From Solanum dulcamara (taxonomy: Eukaryota > Streptophyta > Magnoliopsida > Solanales > Solanaceae), in assembly GCF_947179165.1 (NCBI RefSeq), contig NC_077245.1, forward strand, positions 37,131,286 to 37,195,285: DNA of 64,000 bases, in the 5' to 3' direction. Shown here one piece after another: positions 11,613 to 22,338 of the stretch. Position 1 is the first letter of the stretch. Each line of letters starts with the position of its first letter. Below the pieces are notes generated by a model. That model was given only the letters and a program-made list of their open reading frames with translations. It was not told the DNA's origin and did not search any database. The translations under genes and the position numbers were made by a program.

Positions 11613-13949
11613 AAGATAAGGCTCACAATGTTGAGATCTCAATAAAGGAGAATCTAAACATGACATATGAAATGAATAGAAACCATACTAAGTCTAGTCT
11701 AACAAGCATCTACTAACATAGATGGGGGCATAGAACAAGCCCTAGCTCACCCAAAACGTCTGAAACTAGAATTCATGAAAGAAAGACATAAGGAACCATA
11801 TGGTTGTGCCCTCAAAGCATGAGGACTCACCAAGAAGTGTAGTATCAACAACAACTTGTACTATCCATGAGAGTGATGAGTAGCGTCGGATCCTATATTA
11901 TAAGACAATGTAGGCACAAATATGCATCAGTACGTGAAATATACTAAGTATGTGAGAAATATGCATGACATAAACAAGAAATCATAGTAAGAATAAACAT
12001 AAATGCATGACCAAAATTCCTTTAAGAGCTTAAAAGTAAATTATAAATCATGAGATAAGGTCAATGCATCATTAAAAGACATAGTGAAAAGCTTTAAGAA
12101 AACATAGTTCATTTTGTGGGATATTAACTGTAACCGACAATAAGACCGTGTGAGCTATAACATGGAATCCGATATAACTCCTACACTGAAAAAGGAGAGG
12201 CTACTTTGCCAAGGTAAACTCTATATCATTTCATTAATGCTACTATGGATCTGCTATTGTGGATCCACTAGCTAAGTCATTTAAGACAACCTACAAAGGC
12301 ACATACTTTTGGACTAGAGGTTTCTATTATAAACTCCCTTACCAAGCTTCCACCTCAAGCCCTCTCGGTGATAAGTAAAATCCCAAGGGAATAGATAAAG
12401 TCAATTATCAAAACATATCATTAGGAAAGGCAATAATCATTTACCAATCCACATCATAAAATCATATAAGAGTAGCTCTTTTCAAATCATGATTCATAAC
12501 ATAGTTCATATAGACACTTACCTTTCTAAGTATCTAAATCATGATTTCTTTCATATTATGAGAAAACCTTTCACAAATCATGTATACTTACTCAAAAGCA
12601 TCCTTGAAATATACTTCATCATTTTCATAAAACATACATAAATCCTTCATCAATTTCATGATCATAATTCATAGTTCATAAGTGAAAATCATAAGCATAA
12701 TGCATGGGTCCATGTGAAATTAATTGTAAATCATGTATCTAAGTAAATTCATGGATAATAAAGTAGAATAACATTAATTGAATTGGGTGAAATAGAACTA
12801 GAAAGATTGAGATATTTTTGTACCCAAAGGATGAGAGGAATCCATTGGTAAATTCCCACATACCTTGAAAATTGAAGCGTTAAAGTAAGATCTAGCAATG
12901 AAGACTTGAACTTGACCTTGAAACCCTACCTTTTCTTCCTTGAGCTTCAAAGAGAATTGGAGAAGATAAGTTGAGAGATTTTTAGAGTTTTGGTGAATGA
13001 GAGGGAATAGGTTTGTCTTTAAGGGTAAAAATGGTTATAAAGTTAGTTATAGGTCCAAAACGACATAGTTTAGGCATTAAAATAATGGAAAAGGTTCAAA
13101 ATATCCTTCAATTAAAACTGCCGAAGGTGACCTACGGTCTGTAGGTCCTTCTACGACCCGTCAAAGTCCCTTCGTAGAACCCACATCCATAAACAAAGGT
13201 CACTGGAAGTCGACCTATGACTTCCACCTACAGGTCATCAAAAGGGCTATGGGTCGTCGACGCCTCTCATCCTGCATACTAGGGGTGGGCGTTCGGTATT
13301 CGGTTCGGTATTTTCAAAATTTAGATTCGATAATTCGGTAATCGGTAATTCAAAGTATATACCAAATACCGAACTTTCAAACTTCGGTTCGGTAATTCGG
13401 TAATCGGTAAATAAAAATTCGGTTTGGTACGGTATTCGGTAATACCCAAATTTTTGCATCTTAACATTGGAGATTTTTTCTGGTTGTTTGTTTGTTGGTG
13501 CTGTAGGTACAGTTTCACAACACATTGGCACAATCTGAGAAGACAACTATGCTTGGTTGGTTGTTTGCATTTGTTTGATCTTTCTTGTGTAGGTGTGACA
13601 AGGGTACAAATACAACTATGGAAGGTGCATTCACATCACCCTGGAAGGAGCTGCTCATCAAGAATATCACATCAAACATCACACAACAACAACTACAATC
13701 TGCAAACTGAAGTTGAACATGGAGGAGCAACAGCAACTTCCAACAACTACAACTACAGCTCTTGGAGGCCCTTGCTCTTGTTTATTTGCTTGTTTGTGTG
13801 TTTATGCAGGTTACTGGAGCAGCAAATCCCAACACCTGGAGCCATTTTTCTCCTATGCAGAAACATCACACAACAACAGCAGAGACTACCACCAAATTAA
13901 TGCACTCAAAATGGTTTTGCAACTTGGAGGATGCAATTTACTTGGAGCC

Positions 13950-14790
13950 AACAACAAGCAACAACCAACAGCAGCAAAGTCAGATTAAGTCAACAACAAC
14001 CAATCTGAAGTTGTTAGAGCACTACATGGCTATTCTCCAGCACCTCTTCAGCAACAACATATCTCCAACAAGTTGCACCTTCTTCAGCATCAACAATTCC
14101 AACAAACTGGATCACAACTTACTTCCTTTTCAACATCTTCAGCATTCACAGAAGCTGATTCATAGCTTTTTGGCAAAACCCTGAAAGCTAACAAAATGCA
14201 ACAACTTGTTTGTTAGGTCTTATATGGTATGTTGGTTCAGCTGCAACACACAACAACTAACAACAATACAATATAAGCTGCAACAATACACCAAGCAACA
14301 TCACACTACAACACTTGCAGCAGCTCCCTACACACACTACAACACCAAGTAGCAACAATAAGCCAACCAGCAGCAACAATAAGCTGCAACACACTCAAGC
14401 AGCTCCCTACACACACTACAACCAGCAGCAACAACACCTGCAGCAGCTCCCTACACTACAACCAGCAGCAACAACACCTGCAGCAACCAGCAGCAACAAC
14501 AAACTACACACACTACAACCAGCAGCAACAACAAATTACAACACCTGCAGGCTGTAGGCTGCACTGCAACAACAATAAGCCAACCAGCAGCAACAATAAG
14601 CTGCAACACTACAACCAGCTGCAACAATAAGCTGCAACACTACACACAACAGTCAACAGCACCTGCAACAGCATACAACATGCAACAACAACAACAAAAT
14701 GATTCAGCTGCAACACACAACAACATCAAACAACATAAGCTGCAACACTACCTACAGCAGCAGCACACTACACACACCACCACCACCACC
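13950..14790. repeat. CAACAA/CAGCAACAA minisatellite zone in the hAT
   Basis: Recurring units such as accagcagcaacaacacc, ctgcagcagctccctacac and aataagctgcaacac are shuffled over ~840 bp. The same bias makes glutamine/asparagine-rich chance frames on the plus strand. It lies between the left terminus and the 3' end of the minus-strand transposase. I see no splice or start signals that support a gene. Confidence 0.8.
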
Positions 14791-14923
14791 TGAAGCAGCT
14801 CCAAAATCAGAAGTCAGAAACAGTAGCAGCAGAGGAAATAGAGTCCAAAATTTGCTTTTACTATTTTTCAGCTTGAACAATGCAAGTCAATATCATCCAT
14901 AGCTAAAAAGAATTTAAAATGTG

Positions 14924-17080
14924 TCAATAATTAAACAAAGTAAAAAAATATAAAAATAAAATACCAAAACTCAAAAACATACCAAGTTCAAGTTTCATAA
15001 GGTCATTAAAATCTTCTTCAACATTTATGGGATAAGGCTCATTTCGACGCCAATTTTGAAGACAAATAACAGCTTGCACCAATTTCGGAGTCAAAGAACT
15101 CCTAAATGAATCAAGAATACGGCCTCCGGTGCTAAAGGCACATTCCGATGCCACACTAGAAATTGGAATTGCCAACACATCACGAGCCATCTCGGAAAGA
15201 ATTTTATATCTAGGAGAATGAACTTTCCACCACGACAAGATATCAAAATTGTCGTCATCATCAGTCGGCTCTAGTTCTTCACTAAGATACCTTTCCAACT
15301 CCGACTTACTACCCAAACCTGTACCATCTAGTTTGTTCCTCTTCATTTGGATCCTATTTCTTACTTTTGTTGATTTTGTGCTAGTGTTAGAGATAGATGA
15401 ATCCGATGTCTGACCCGATAAATCAGTGAGAGTAGATGGGCGTCGAGATACATTAGAGAATTTTGCTACATACTCTTCAAACATAGATTTCATGTAAGTC
15501 ACCATTTCATCTTTTATTTCACTCCCCTTTTCATCTCCAAACATATCCTCAAGTGCGTCGCCAACATACTCAAGTTTGTTACGAGGATCTAAGATAGAGG
15601 CAATAAAAAGCACTTTATTCATTTTTTCAGGAGCACCCCAATACTTGACAAACTTTTGTTTCATTTTTTCTCCCATTTTTGCCAAAGAAGGATCATTGTC
15701 TTCCATACACTCTCTTAAATGATTGTGAAGCTCAACTATATCTTCAAAGTGACCAGCAGAAGTGACGTAGAGTGAACCTGAAACCTTTTCAGTTAGATCA
15801 TAAAATCTTTTAAGAAATATTACCATATTTCTCACCTTTTGCCAATCATCACTTTCAAGTACACCTGCAACGCTTCCATCTTCACAAACATGATTAGCAA
15901 GATAAGTTGACAATCCACCATCTTCGAGATCAAAGTAATCAAATGCACTCTCAAAATGTTGTGCGGCATCCAACATCAAGTAGGTTGAATTCCACCGGGT
16001 TGAAACATCTAAACATAATGACTTCTTACTGTCTATATTTTTTAGTTCACAACATTCCTCAAATTTTCTAATCCTTGCGGGAGATTGTCTAACATATTTC
16101 ACCATTTGCCTAACACGTTTGATCGATGGACCAACTTCTTTCATTCTATCTTGCACAATAAGATTCAAAATGTGAGCCATACATCTCACGTGAAGATGGT
16201 TACCACATTTCATGTTAGATCCCCAATTAACCATTTGTTTGTGTAACTCTTTCACCATGACATCATTAGAAGAAGCATTATCTACAGTTATAGTGATTAT
16301 TTTCTCCAATTTCCAATCAAGCAAACACTTACTAATAGAACGGGCCATTTCGTCACCCTTATGACTAGTAACAACCTGAAAGTTTAAAATTCGTTTATGC
16401 AAAAGCCAATCACTATCAATAAAGTGTACTGTCAAACACATATAATTTATTCTTTGAATAGATGTCCATGTGTCTGTGGTTAGACAAACTCTCGGTGATG
16501 TTTCTTTCAAATACTTCATAAACTTTTGTCTCTCTTCACCAAAAACTTGATAACAATCCCTAGTCACTGTTCTACGGGAGGGAACTCGAAATAAAGGTTG
16601 GGTTTTTTTCATAAAATTCTTAAAACCTTCCTTTTCAACAAAACGAAAAGGAAGTTCATCAATGATTAACATCTCAACTAAAGCCCTCCGAAATGCCTCT
16701 TGATCAAAAGTCCAAATTGCCCCATCACACATTTCACCTTCTAAGGAAAAGTTTAAATTTGATTGTTTGTACTTGGAATTGAAATTGTTAACCTTATTTG
16801 GATTTTTAGGACAAGTTTTCAAATGTTTATTCAGTCCACTTGTTCCATTTTTAGTTGAATCAGCTAAGAGAACTTTACCACAATACTTGCACTTAGCTTT
16901 ATTAATTCCATCTTCTATGAGCTTCTCATAATGCGGCCAAGCAGCAGATCTTGATTCTATAGCTTTTCTCTTCACCGTCAATGCATGTTGTTGAACTTCC
17001 ATTGTTGAATCAAGAGACTCGGTAAGAGCCAAAGGTGCGCTTCCAATGACATTGGTCGTTCGACTTGTTTCATCTTCCAT
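14924..17080 (-). CDS. hAT transposase (BED zinc finger, dimerisation domain)
   Basis: Uninterrupted 718-codon frame. An N-terminal BED-type finger has ligands C64, C67, H86 and C90. The catalytic-core landmarks follow: TTDTWTS (D203), TVDNAS (D267) and the RCMAHILNLIVQ segment (C300, H303). A middle segment (~380-530) fits the plant hAT RNase-H-fold insert. The C-terminal dimerisation domain (~597-680) contains SSVASECAFSTGGRI (E646). The last ~18 residues are hydrophobic and begin at a GTATGT donor-like site. The true 3' end may therefore be a further exon near 14870-14900, with the written tail being intron read-through. A TTTAG acceptor-like site sits just upstream of the start, suggesting a 5' leader intron. 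The protein would bind the element's ends and cut and rejoin DNA in the nucleus. It is probably functional or nearly so. Confidence 0.93.
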   Translation of the reverse strand: MEDETSRTTNVIGSAPLALTESLDSTMEVQQHALTVKRKAIESRSAAWPHYEKLIEDGINKAKCKYCGKVLLADSTKNGTSGLNKHLKTCPKNPNKVNNFNSKYKQSNLNFSLEGEMCDGAIWTFDQEAFRRALVEMLIIDELPFRFVEKEGFKNFMKKTQPLFRVPSRRTVTRDCYQVFGEERQKFMKYLKETSPRVCLTTDTWTSIQRINYMCLTVHFIDSDWLLHKRILNFQVVTSHKGDEMARSISKCLLDWKLEKIITITVDNASSNDVMVKELHKQMVNWGSNMKCGNHLHVRCMAHILNLIVQDRMKEVGPSIKRVRQMVKYVRQSPARIRKFEECCELKNIDSKKSLCLDVSTRWNSTYLMLDAAQHFESAFDYFDLEDGGLSTYLANHVCEDGSVAGVLESDDWQKVRNMVIFLKRFYDLTEKVSGSLYVTSAGHFEDIVELHNHLRECMEDNDPSLAKMGEKMKQKFVKYWGAPEKMNKVLFIASILDPRNKLEYVGDALEDMFGDEKGSEIKDEMVTYMKSMFEEYVAKFSNVSRRPSTLTDLSGQTSDSSISNTSTKSTKVRNRIQMKRNKLDGTGLGSKSELERYLSEELEPTDDDDNFDILSWWKVHSPRYKILSEMARDVLAIPISSVASECAFSTGGRILDSFRSSLTPKLVQAVICLQNWRRNEPYPINVEEDFNDLMKLELGMFLSFGILFLYFFTLFNY

Positions 17081-17414
17081 CTAAACATTGAAGAGAATAC
17101 AAATGTTATAAGACATAAATTAACAATCATTTTCATTTGAAAGAAAGGAAGCAAGAAACAAAGCAACAAAGAAGGAGACTTTGAGCTGATACAGTGAGTT
17201 ACTAAGAGCTGGTCTTTGTGGTTAACCTAGCTGAAAAGTAACCTGATCCAAAAAACTAGCTGAAAAGTATTGAACATGAAAGAATAAATGGTTTATTACC
17301 AATTCTTTTCCAGTTTCTTCCTTTGAACCTTTTCACCACTTCAGTCAAATTCGTCTCAACTAATCAAAAAGTTACAAGTTGTAAAATCTATGTTATCCTA
17401 TTTTTGTCTCTCAG

Positions 17415-17617
17415 AGATCCCTGGAGCTCTTTTAGCATCTGTAATGGTGGAGAAAATTAGTTGGAAATTCAGTATGACACTTATGTGTACTTTAAACTTC
17501 CTTTTCCTTTTACCTCTTCTTGTTCCTCAACCGCCTGCTTTGACTACTTCCTTGTTATTTGGTGCTCGTACTTCCATTTCGGGAAGCTTCGTCATTGTGG
17601 GCGTCTATTGTCGAGAG
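17415..17617 (+). pseudogene. Captured exon of an organic cation/carnitine transporter (MFS)
   Basis: The 203 bp plus-strand exon lies between a tctctcag acceptor and a GTAAAT donor. It encodes EIPGALLASVMVEKISWKF, then a hydrophobic stretch with LLFGARTSISGSF and VYCREV. This matches one exon of plant organic cation/carnitine transporter 7-like (SV2-related major facilitator) proteins, covering two late membrane helices. It is free of stops but has no neighbouring exons. It sits inside the hAT, upstream of and antisense to the transposase. Retained splice signals show capture from genomic DNA and not from mRNA. Family identity is by recognition. Confidence 0.75.
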
Positions 17618-18239
17618 GTAAATATCATTCCTTATAATAATGCAGTTTCTAAACATATTTACTCATTCCTGTTTCCATCCAGTCAAACTTGATTCCATGG
17701 GGTAAACTGGAAATAAATGTGTTCAGCTTTCAATAGATCTTGAAGAAAATAAAACCGTCCATAGAAACAGTAGATCTAGAAGAGGGAAATACCTGTAGTA
17801 GTGAAGTTGAAGGGCTGAAGTGAAGGCGGCGTGAATGGCAGAAGCAGAACTTCAATAGTAGTGAAGTATTGAGATGAATACTGAATAGGTTAAGTGTTAG
17901 TCTGTTAGGGACTTCACTTAGGGAGTTAGGGTATGTTGAAGACAATTGGGCTTGGGCTGGATTAAATTATAGGAATGGGCCTATAGCCCTTTATGTTTAA
18001 AAATTAAAAGGAATTTTTAGGAGCCCAACAGAAATAATTCGGTATTCGGTAAATCCCGAATACCGAACGGGATAATTAATAAATACCGAAACCGAAACTG
18101 AAATACCGAAATTTAATATTCCGGTACCGAATACCGGACCCAAGTACCGAATACCGAAGACCGAAATACCGAAATAGCCGGTTCGGTTCGGTAATTCGGT
18201 TTTCGGTATTTTATGCCCACCCCTACTGCATACCCAAAT

Positions 18240-18530
18240 TCCACCTTCTCTGAATCTCCACTATGAACCATCCTATGGATCATAGGTCTTTCTATGGACT
18301 ATCCTATTGGCCCATAGGTGAAGTTCTGAAACTCTGAAATTAACCAACTCTGGTTCCTTACTACGAGTCCCATCTACGGACCATAGGTCTTTATATAGTC
18401 CATAGGTCTCAATCGTACGTCCACCTCTGAAACTTTAAATTTTCCCAAGGGTGGAGTATAACCTACAAGTTCCCTCCTATGGAGCATAGGTCTTCGTACG
18501 TACCATAGGTCAGCTCATAAAAGTGTGCAC
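18240..18530. repeat. Array of CTATGGACCATAG-like palindromes in LTR
   Basis: Blocks such as cctatggatcataggt, ctatggactatcctattggcc, ctacggaccataggt, agtccataggt and cctatggagcataggt recur every 20-60 bp. The array continues the one interrupted by the hAT at 13110-13270 (for example cctacggtctgtaggtcc). It lies in the U3-like half of the family-B LTR. Confidence 0.7.
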
Positions 18531-18721
18531 CAGCAGGATTTCTGCAATATTTTCCTTCAACTAGGCTTTCCAACATTTTGGGATATTACAAGCTTTTAGA
18601 CCACAAGTTTCGAACATCTTTTTCTTTATTTTTTAAATTTCATGCTCGATCAAACACCACCATATAAATTGGGATTGAGTATTCATTTCTAACCCATGAT
18701 TTCACAAATGTTCATCATTAT

Positions 18722-19105
18722 TGTCAAGACTCGAATTTGGATCATGATGGCGCCTACTATAACCCTCGAGTAGGCAAGCCAAACTCAACTCATAAAGCAG
18801 AAGTCAAACATCAATTTAATAAGTAATAACATAAGAAGGCTAAAGCAGGAATAATATAACAAAATAGATCAAACCAAGGTCTAGATGTGTAAATAAGATA
18901 TAAAATATATGAAAGGGCCCGAAAGTGATCGAAAATGATGAACTAATGCTAGACCAATCCCTGGATACATGAGATACTAAGTACAAAAATTGATAATATA
19001 TATATATACAATACAGAACTGAGAATCCAAAAATACAAGTCTAAGTCAGTACAAAAGATGGAAAGCAGCAAGTCTCTAGAGCCTGGACCTCACTACTATC
19101 CGGAT
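18722..19105 (-). mobile_element. Family-C LTR fragment, left terminus of rearranged gypsy block
   Basis: Starts tgtcaagactcgaatttgga and aligns over ~380 bp with the reverse complement of 26260-26642. It stops at ctatccggatc, where minus-strand pol sequence begins directly, so the rest of the LTR is deleted. Left flank ATTAT (18717-18721) differs at one base from the flank ATTGT right of 26642. Confidence 0.75.
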
Positions 19106-22100
19106 CAAAGCATCTGTTACTATATTTTCCTTGCTTGGGTGATATAGAACAGTGACATCATTGTAACACCCCCTAAAAAAATGATGTATGTGGTGTTCCA
19201 ATTCTCGACGAAAATAATACTACTTCTATATTTTGGGCATAACTATTCATAGGATGGTCTAAATTAGGTGATTTAAATTTTTGAGTAATCCCAATATCAT
19301 TAAATACAATTTTTGTGGACCAAGCGTATGATTTAGAGGTTAATTAGATCAAATAAATTAATTTTTGCAGGATCTGGTGTTGTGCCAAAATGGAGTATTT
19401 GTAGAAGAAATATCATATCTCACTGTAGGATGCTCCAATTCAGTTTATTCTTGAACGAAATAAAAGTAGACTTCTATAGATACAATTCATATGAGACACC
19501 AAATCCTAATTAGGAAGTTATCTCTTTCAAACGTAGCTCTGAAAAAGGGTATTCCGTAAAGAGAAGATTTATCTCACCAACTATGAAAGATCTAGATTCA
19601 TTTGACATCACCCATGACATTAATAGTCCTCCATTTGACATCACCCATGATATCACAATCCTCCATTAAATTTTTAGATTTTTCTTTATAATTATTTTAA
19701 TTATTGTTAGGTCTCTCTTTCATACCTATAAATACCCACCTTATTTCATCATTTGTTTGTCAAGCTTTCTCAAGCAACTCTTCTCTCTATAAACTTCTTT
19801 ACTCATTCTCAAATATAGTTTTAGTTTTTAGTAGTGTATAAATATTATTCCGATGATTCATTTACTTTAGGTAGTACACAAAGTGATCCAGTGAGAAGAA
19901 AATACTAGGATTCAAGGGTGTTCATTGAATCCTGCGATTTTGAGTGAAGATTCGAATTTCAGGTATGTAAGGCTTCAATGACGGTATTTCTGCCACTCTC
20001 ATGCCTAAAGTATTTTGATTATATAATAAATTATGCTTATTTACCTAATTTTCTTCAAGCTTTACTCTAAGGTATGTGGGTGTTTATCCATGGGTTCTTC
20101 CACCCATGTTGTCCAAAACTCTATCAACTAAATCTCTTGATTTCAAATATAATTTTTGTATGGATAATTCTTATTTCTACTTAATAGTATAAATCATGGT
20201 TAAACTAATGATTATTGGTCTATTTTGATGCAAAATTATTTCATGTGTATGGATTGATGGTTTGCAAGTATTTTCTCTACTTAGCTCTTTAAAGGTTCTT
20301 GAAATTTCATGGTGGGTTGTTTAAAGCATAATTTTTAATTGATGAATTTTAAAGTATTTATGCATAATTTCATTTACATACATGTTTGAAAGTTGAAGTG
20401 ATTTGAACCTGGCAAATTTTACTATCTTTTTAATAAAGTTTGACTTGAAAGCTTTTGAATCCAAATGAATGTTTATTAAAGCAATGTTTATGATTAAAGG
20501 GGAGTCTTATGAAAGGAAAGAATGATGAAATGGTATAAATGATGGATTATTTATGCAATAAGAAAAACTCTTGCATATTCGAACCACCAAAGATTTTAAT
20601 GAGTTATTCTACCGAATATGATGTTTTGAATTCTCAAGCTATATGCTATGACTATTTTGAACTATTAAACTATTCTATGGGATTGACTTAGCATCGAATG
20701 GGGCATTGAGGTGGGATTCAGCAAGGGAATCCTAGTAGCAATCCCTTGTCTCATTAACTATGTGCCAACATAGGAGCCCTTGTAGACTTAGGCTAGTGGA
20801 TCCACGAAATCCCTTAAAGTTAAAGTTATAAAATGAATGTAAAGTTGATAGAGTTCTAACCTAGGCAAGTAGACTCCCCGGTCAACATAAGGGGTTTTGT
20901 TGGATTCCATGTAATAGCTCACATGGTCTTAATATCGGTTATAGTCAACTTTCCACAAATGAACGTTTCAAATGTTATTTACATGATTACACATGCATGT
21001 ATATATTCACATATGTATGATTTAAATGTTATCTACTTGATTTGTCATGCATGCACTCATTTATGTACTTAACCTTATAAATATCCTAAATGCTTTACAT
21101 TGTATTGCATGCCTACATACTTAGTACATTCAAAGTATTAATGCATACTTTTGCCTATATGATATTACCATGTAGGAACCAGTGCTCCTCCTCATTCTCC
21201 TCCACATGGCTAGTTGAGATTTTGTTTGAAGGCTACCTTTGGTGAGTTCCCATGTTTCGAGAATAATACTCTTTTATCTTTCTGGCTTATGATATGTTGA
21301 GACCTTTTGACACTTACTATGGCATTTCATTCTCTTTTGATTGAGGGTGAGCTAGGGACTTGTCTTAGCCCCATTAAATTTAAAAATTAGAGGAATTGTT
21401 GGACATATGTAAGTTGAAGATTTATTATTATGATTTCTACTTGTTTATTTATTTTCATTACCTATGAAAGGCTAAAAGAATGCTATGAGGCTTGTTTGAG
21501 GTACTTTTGGATTCCTCATTCACCGTGTCATGTCTAGGCCCTAGGCTCAGGTCGTGACAATCATAGTCCTTCAGTAACTCGAACCACCTATACTATCTCA
21601 AATTAAGGTCTTTCTTGCTAAAGATGTATTAACTACTATGGTGGTCAATGTAGATCTCATAATGGGCGTCATACAAATAATGTCTCCAAATCTTTAATGC
21701 GAAGGCGACAACTCCAAATCATGTATGGGCTAGTTCTCCTCATACATCTTTAGCTTCCTGGAAGCATATGCAATTACTCTACGATGCTACATCAGAACGC
21801 AACCCAAGCCAACACCTGAAGCATCAAAATAAACTGTAAATCCCTGGCCCTCAATAGGAAGGGAAATAATCGGAGTTGAGGTCAACAAGGCCTTAAGCTT
21901 CAGAAAGCTCTCCTCACACTCGTCGGACCAATGGAAAAAAACATTCTTCTGAGTCAATCTAGTTAGAGGCGTTGTAATAGAAGAGAATCCCTCCATAAAT
22001 TGTCTGTAATACCCTGTCAACCTGATGAAACTGCGAACCTCAGTAGGAGAAACAGGCCTAGCCCAATCACAAACTATTGCTATCTTCGCCGGGTCTACCA

Positions 22101-22338
22101 TAATCTCATCCTTGGTACCACATGCCCCAAAAATGCGACATACTCAAGAAAAAATTTACACTTAGTGAATTTGGCATACAATTACTGATCTCGCAAGGTC
22201 TGAAGTACTATCCTCAGGTGCTGCTCATGTTGCTCTCTGCTCCTGGAGTAGACTAGGATGTCATCGATGAATACAATGATGACGGAGTCCAAGTAGGGTC
22301 TGAACACACGGTTCATAAAATCCATAATGGTATAACTC
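19106..22338 (-). pseudogene. Ty3/gypsy pol fragment (RT to RNase H), split by a solo LTR
   Basis: Minus-strand segments at 21565-22338 encode reverse transcriptase with the catalytic [10 protein letters not shown] motif (codons near 22253-22282). After a stop and a frameshift, a cleaner stretch (21787-22101) holds the RT thumb/connection segment WARPVSPTEVRSFIRLTGYY and the RNase H start VYFDASGVGLGCVLM. Beyond the inserted LTR (19162-21559) the frame resumes with DVTVLYHPSKENIVTDAL at 19106-19161, the usual end of gypsy RNase H. Integrase, protease and gag are missing. Stops and shifts make it non-functional. Confidence 0.85.
19162..21559 (+). mobile_element. Gypsy solo LTR (family A), copy 1
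   Basis: A 2398 bp element running from tgtaacacccc to caggtcgtgaca. It is flanked by the exact 5 bp duplication ATCAT (19157-19161, 21560-21564). It interrupts the RNase H region of the minus-strand gypsy pol fragment. No internal retroelement sequence is present, so it is a product of LTR-LTR recombination. A second copy of the family is at 27169-29447. Confidence 0.92.

Larger units (their letters stand above)
13280..18225 (-). mobile_element. Complete hAT transposon with 8 bp target duplication
   Basis: A 4946 bp element. The 11 bp terminal inverted repeats taggggtgggc (13280-13290) and gcccaccccta (18215-18225) are exact complements. The flanking 8 bp duplication CTGCATAC (13272-13279 and 18226-18233) is exact, and 8 bp is the hAT superfamily hallmark. 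Subterminal zones (about 13290-13440 and 18030-18215) are packed with ttcggta/taccgaa motifs, the usual kind of transposase-binding arrangement. It carries a full-length minus-strand transposase frame, a CAA/CAG-rich minisatellite zone and a captured host exon. The intact duplication and open frame suggest a recent insertion. Confidence 0.95.
8049..18590 (-). mobile_element. Gypsy solo LTR (family B), split by two insertions
   Basis: Read as LTR pieces 8049-8181, 11618-13279 and 18234-18590, which sum to ~2.15 kb. That matches the complete family-B LTR at 60553-62748 (2196 bp) in inverted orientation. The outer 5 bp flanks are identical: AGCTT at 8044-8048 and 18591-18595. The right end is ggatattaca; the left end, tttcacaatc, looks like a one-base change from tgtcac. 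No internal retroelement region lies between the pieces, so it is a solo LTR. It was invaded by another solo LTR (8182-11612) and by the hAT element (13280-18225). Confidence 0.85.

Noticed and set aside
13424..14902. Several plus-strand open frames rich in Gln, Asn and Thr
   Set aside because: They arise from the CAA/CAG minisatellite in the hAT, overlap in multiple frames and lack start, splice or domain support.
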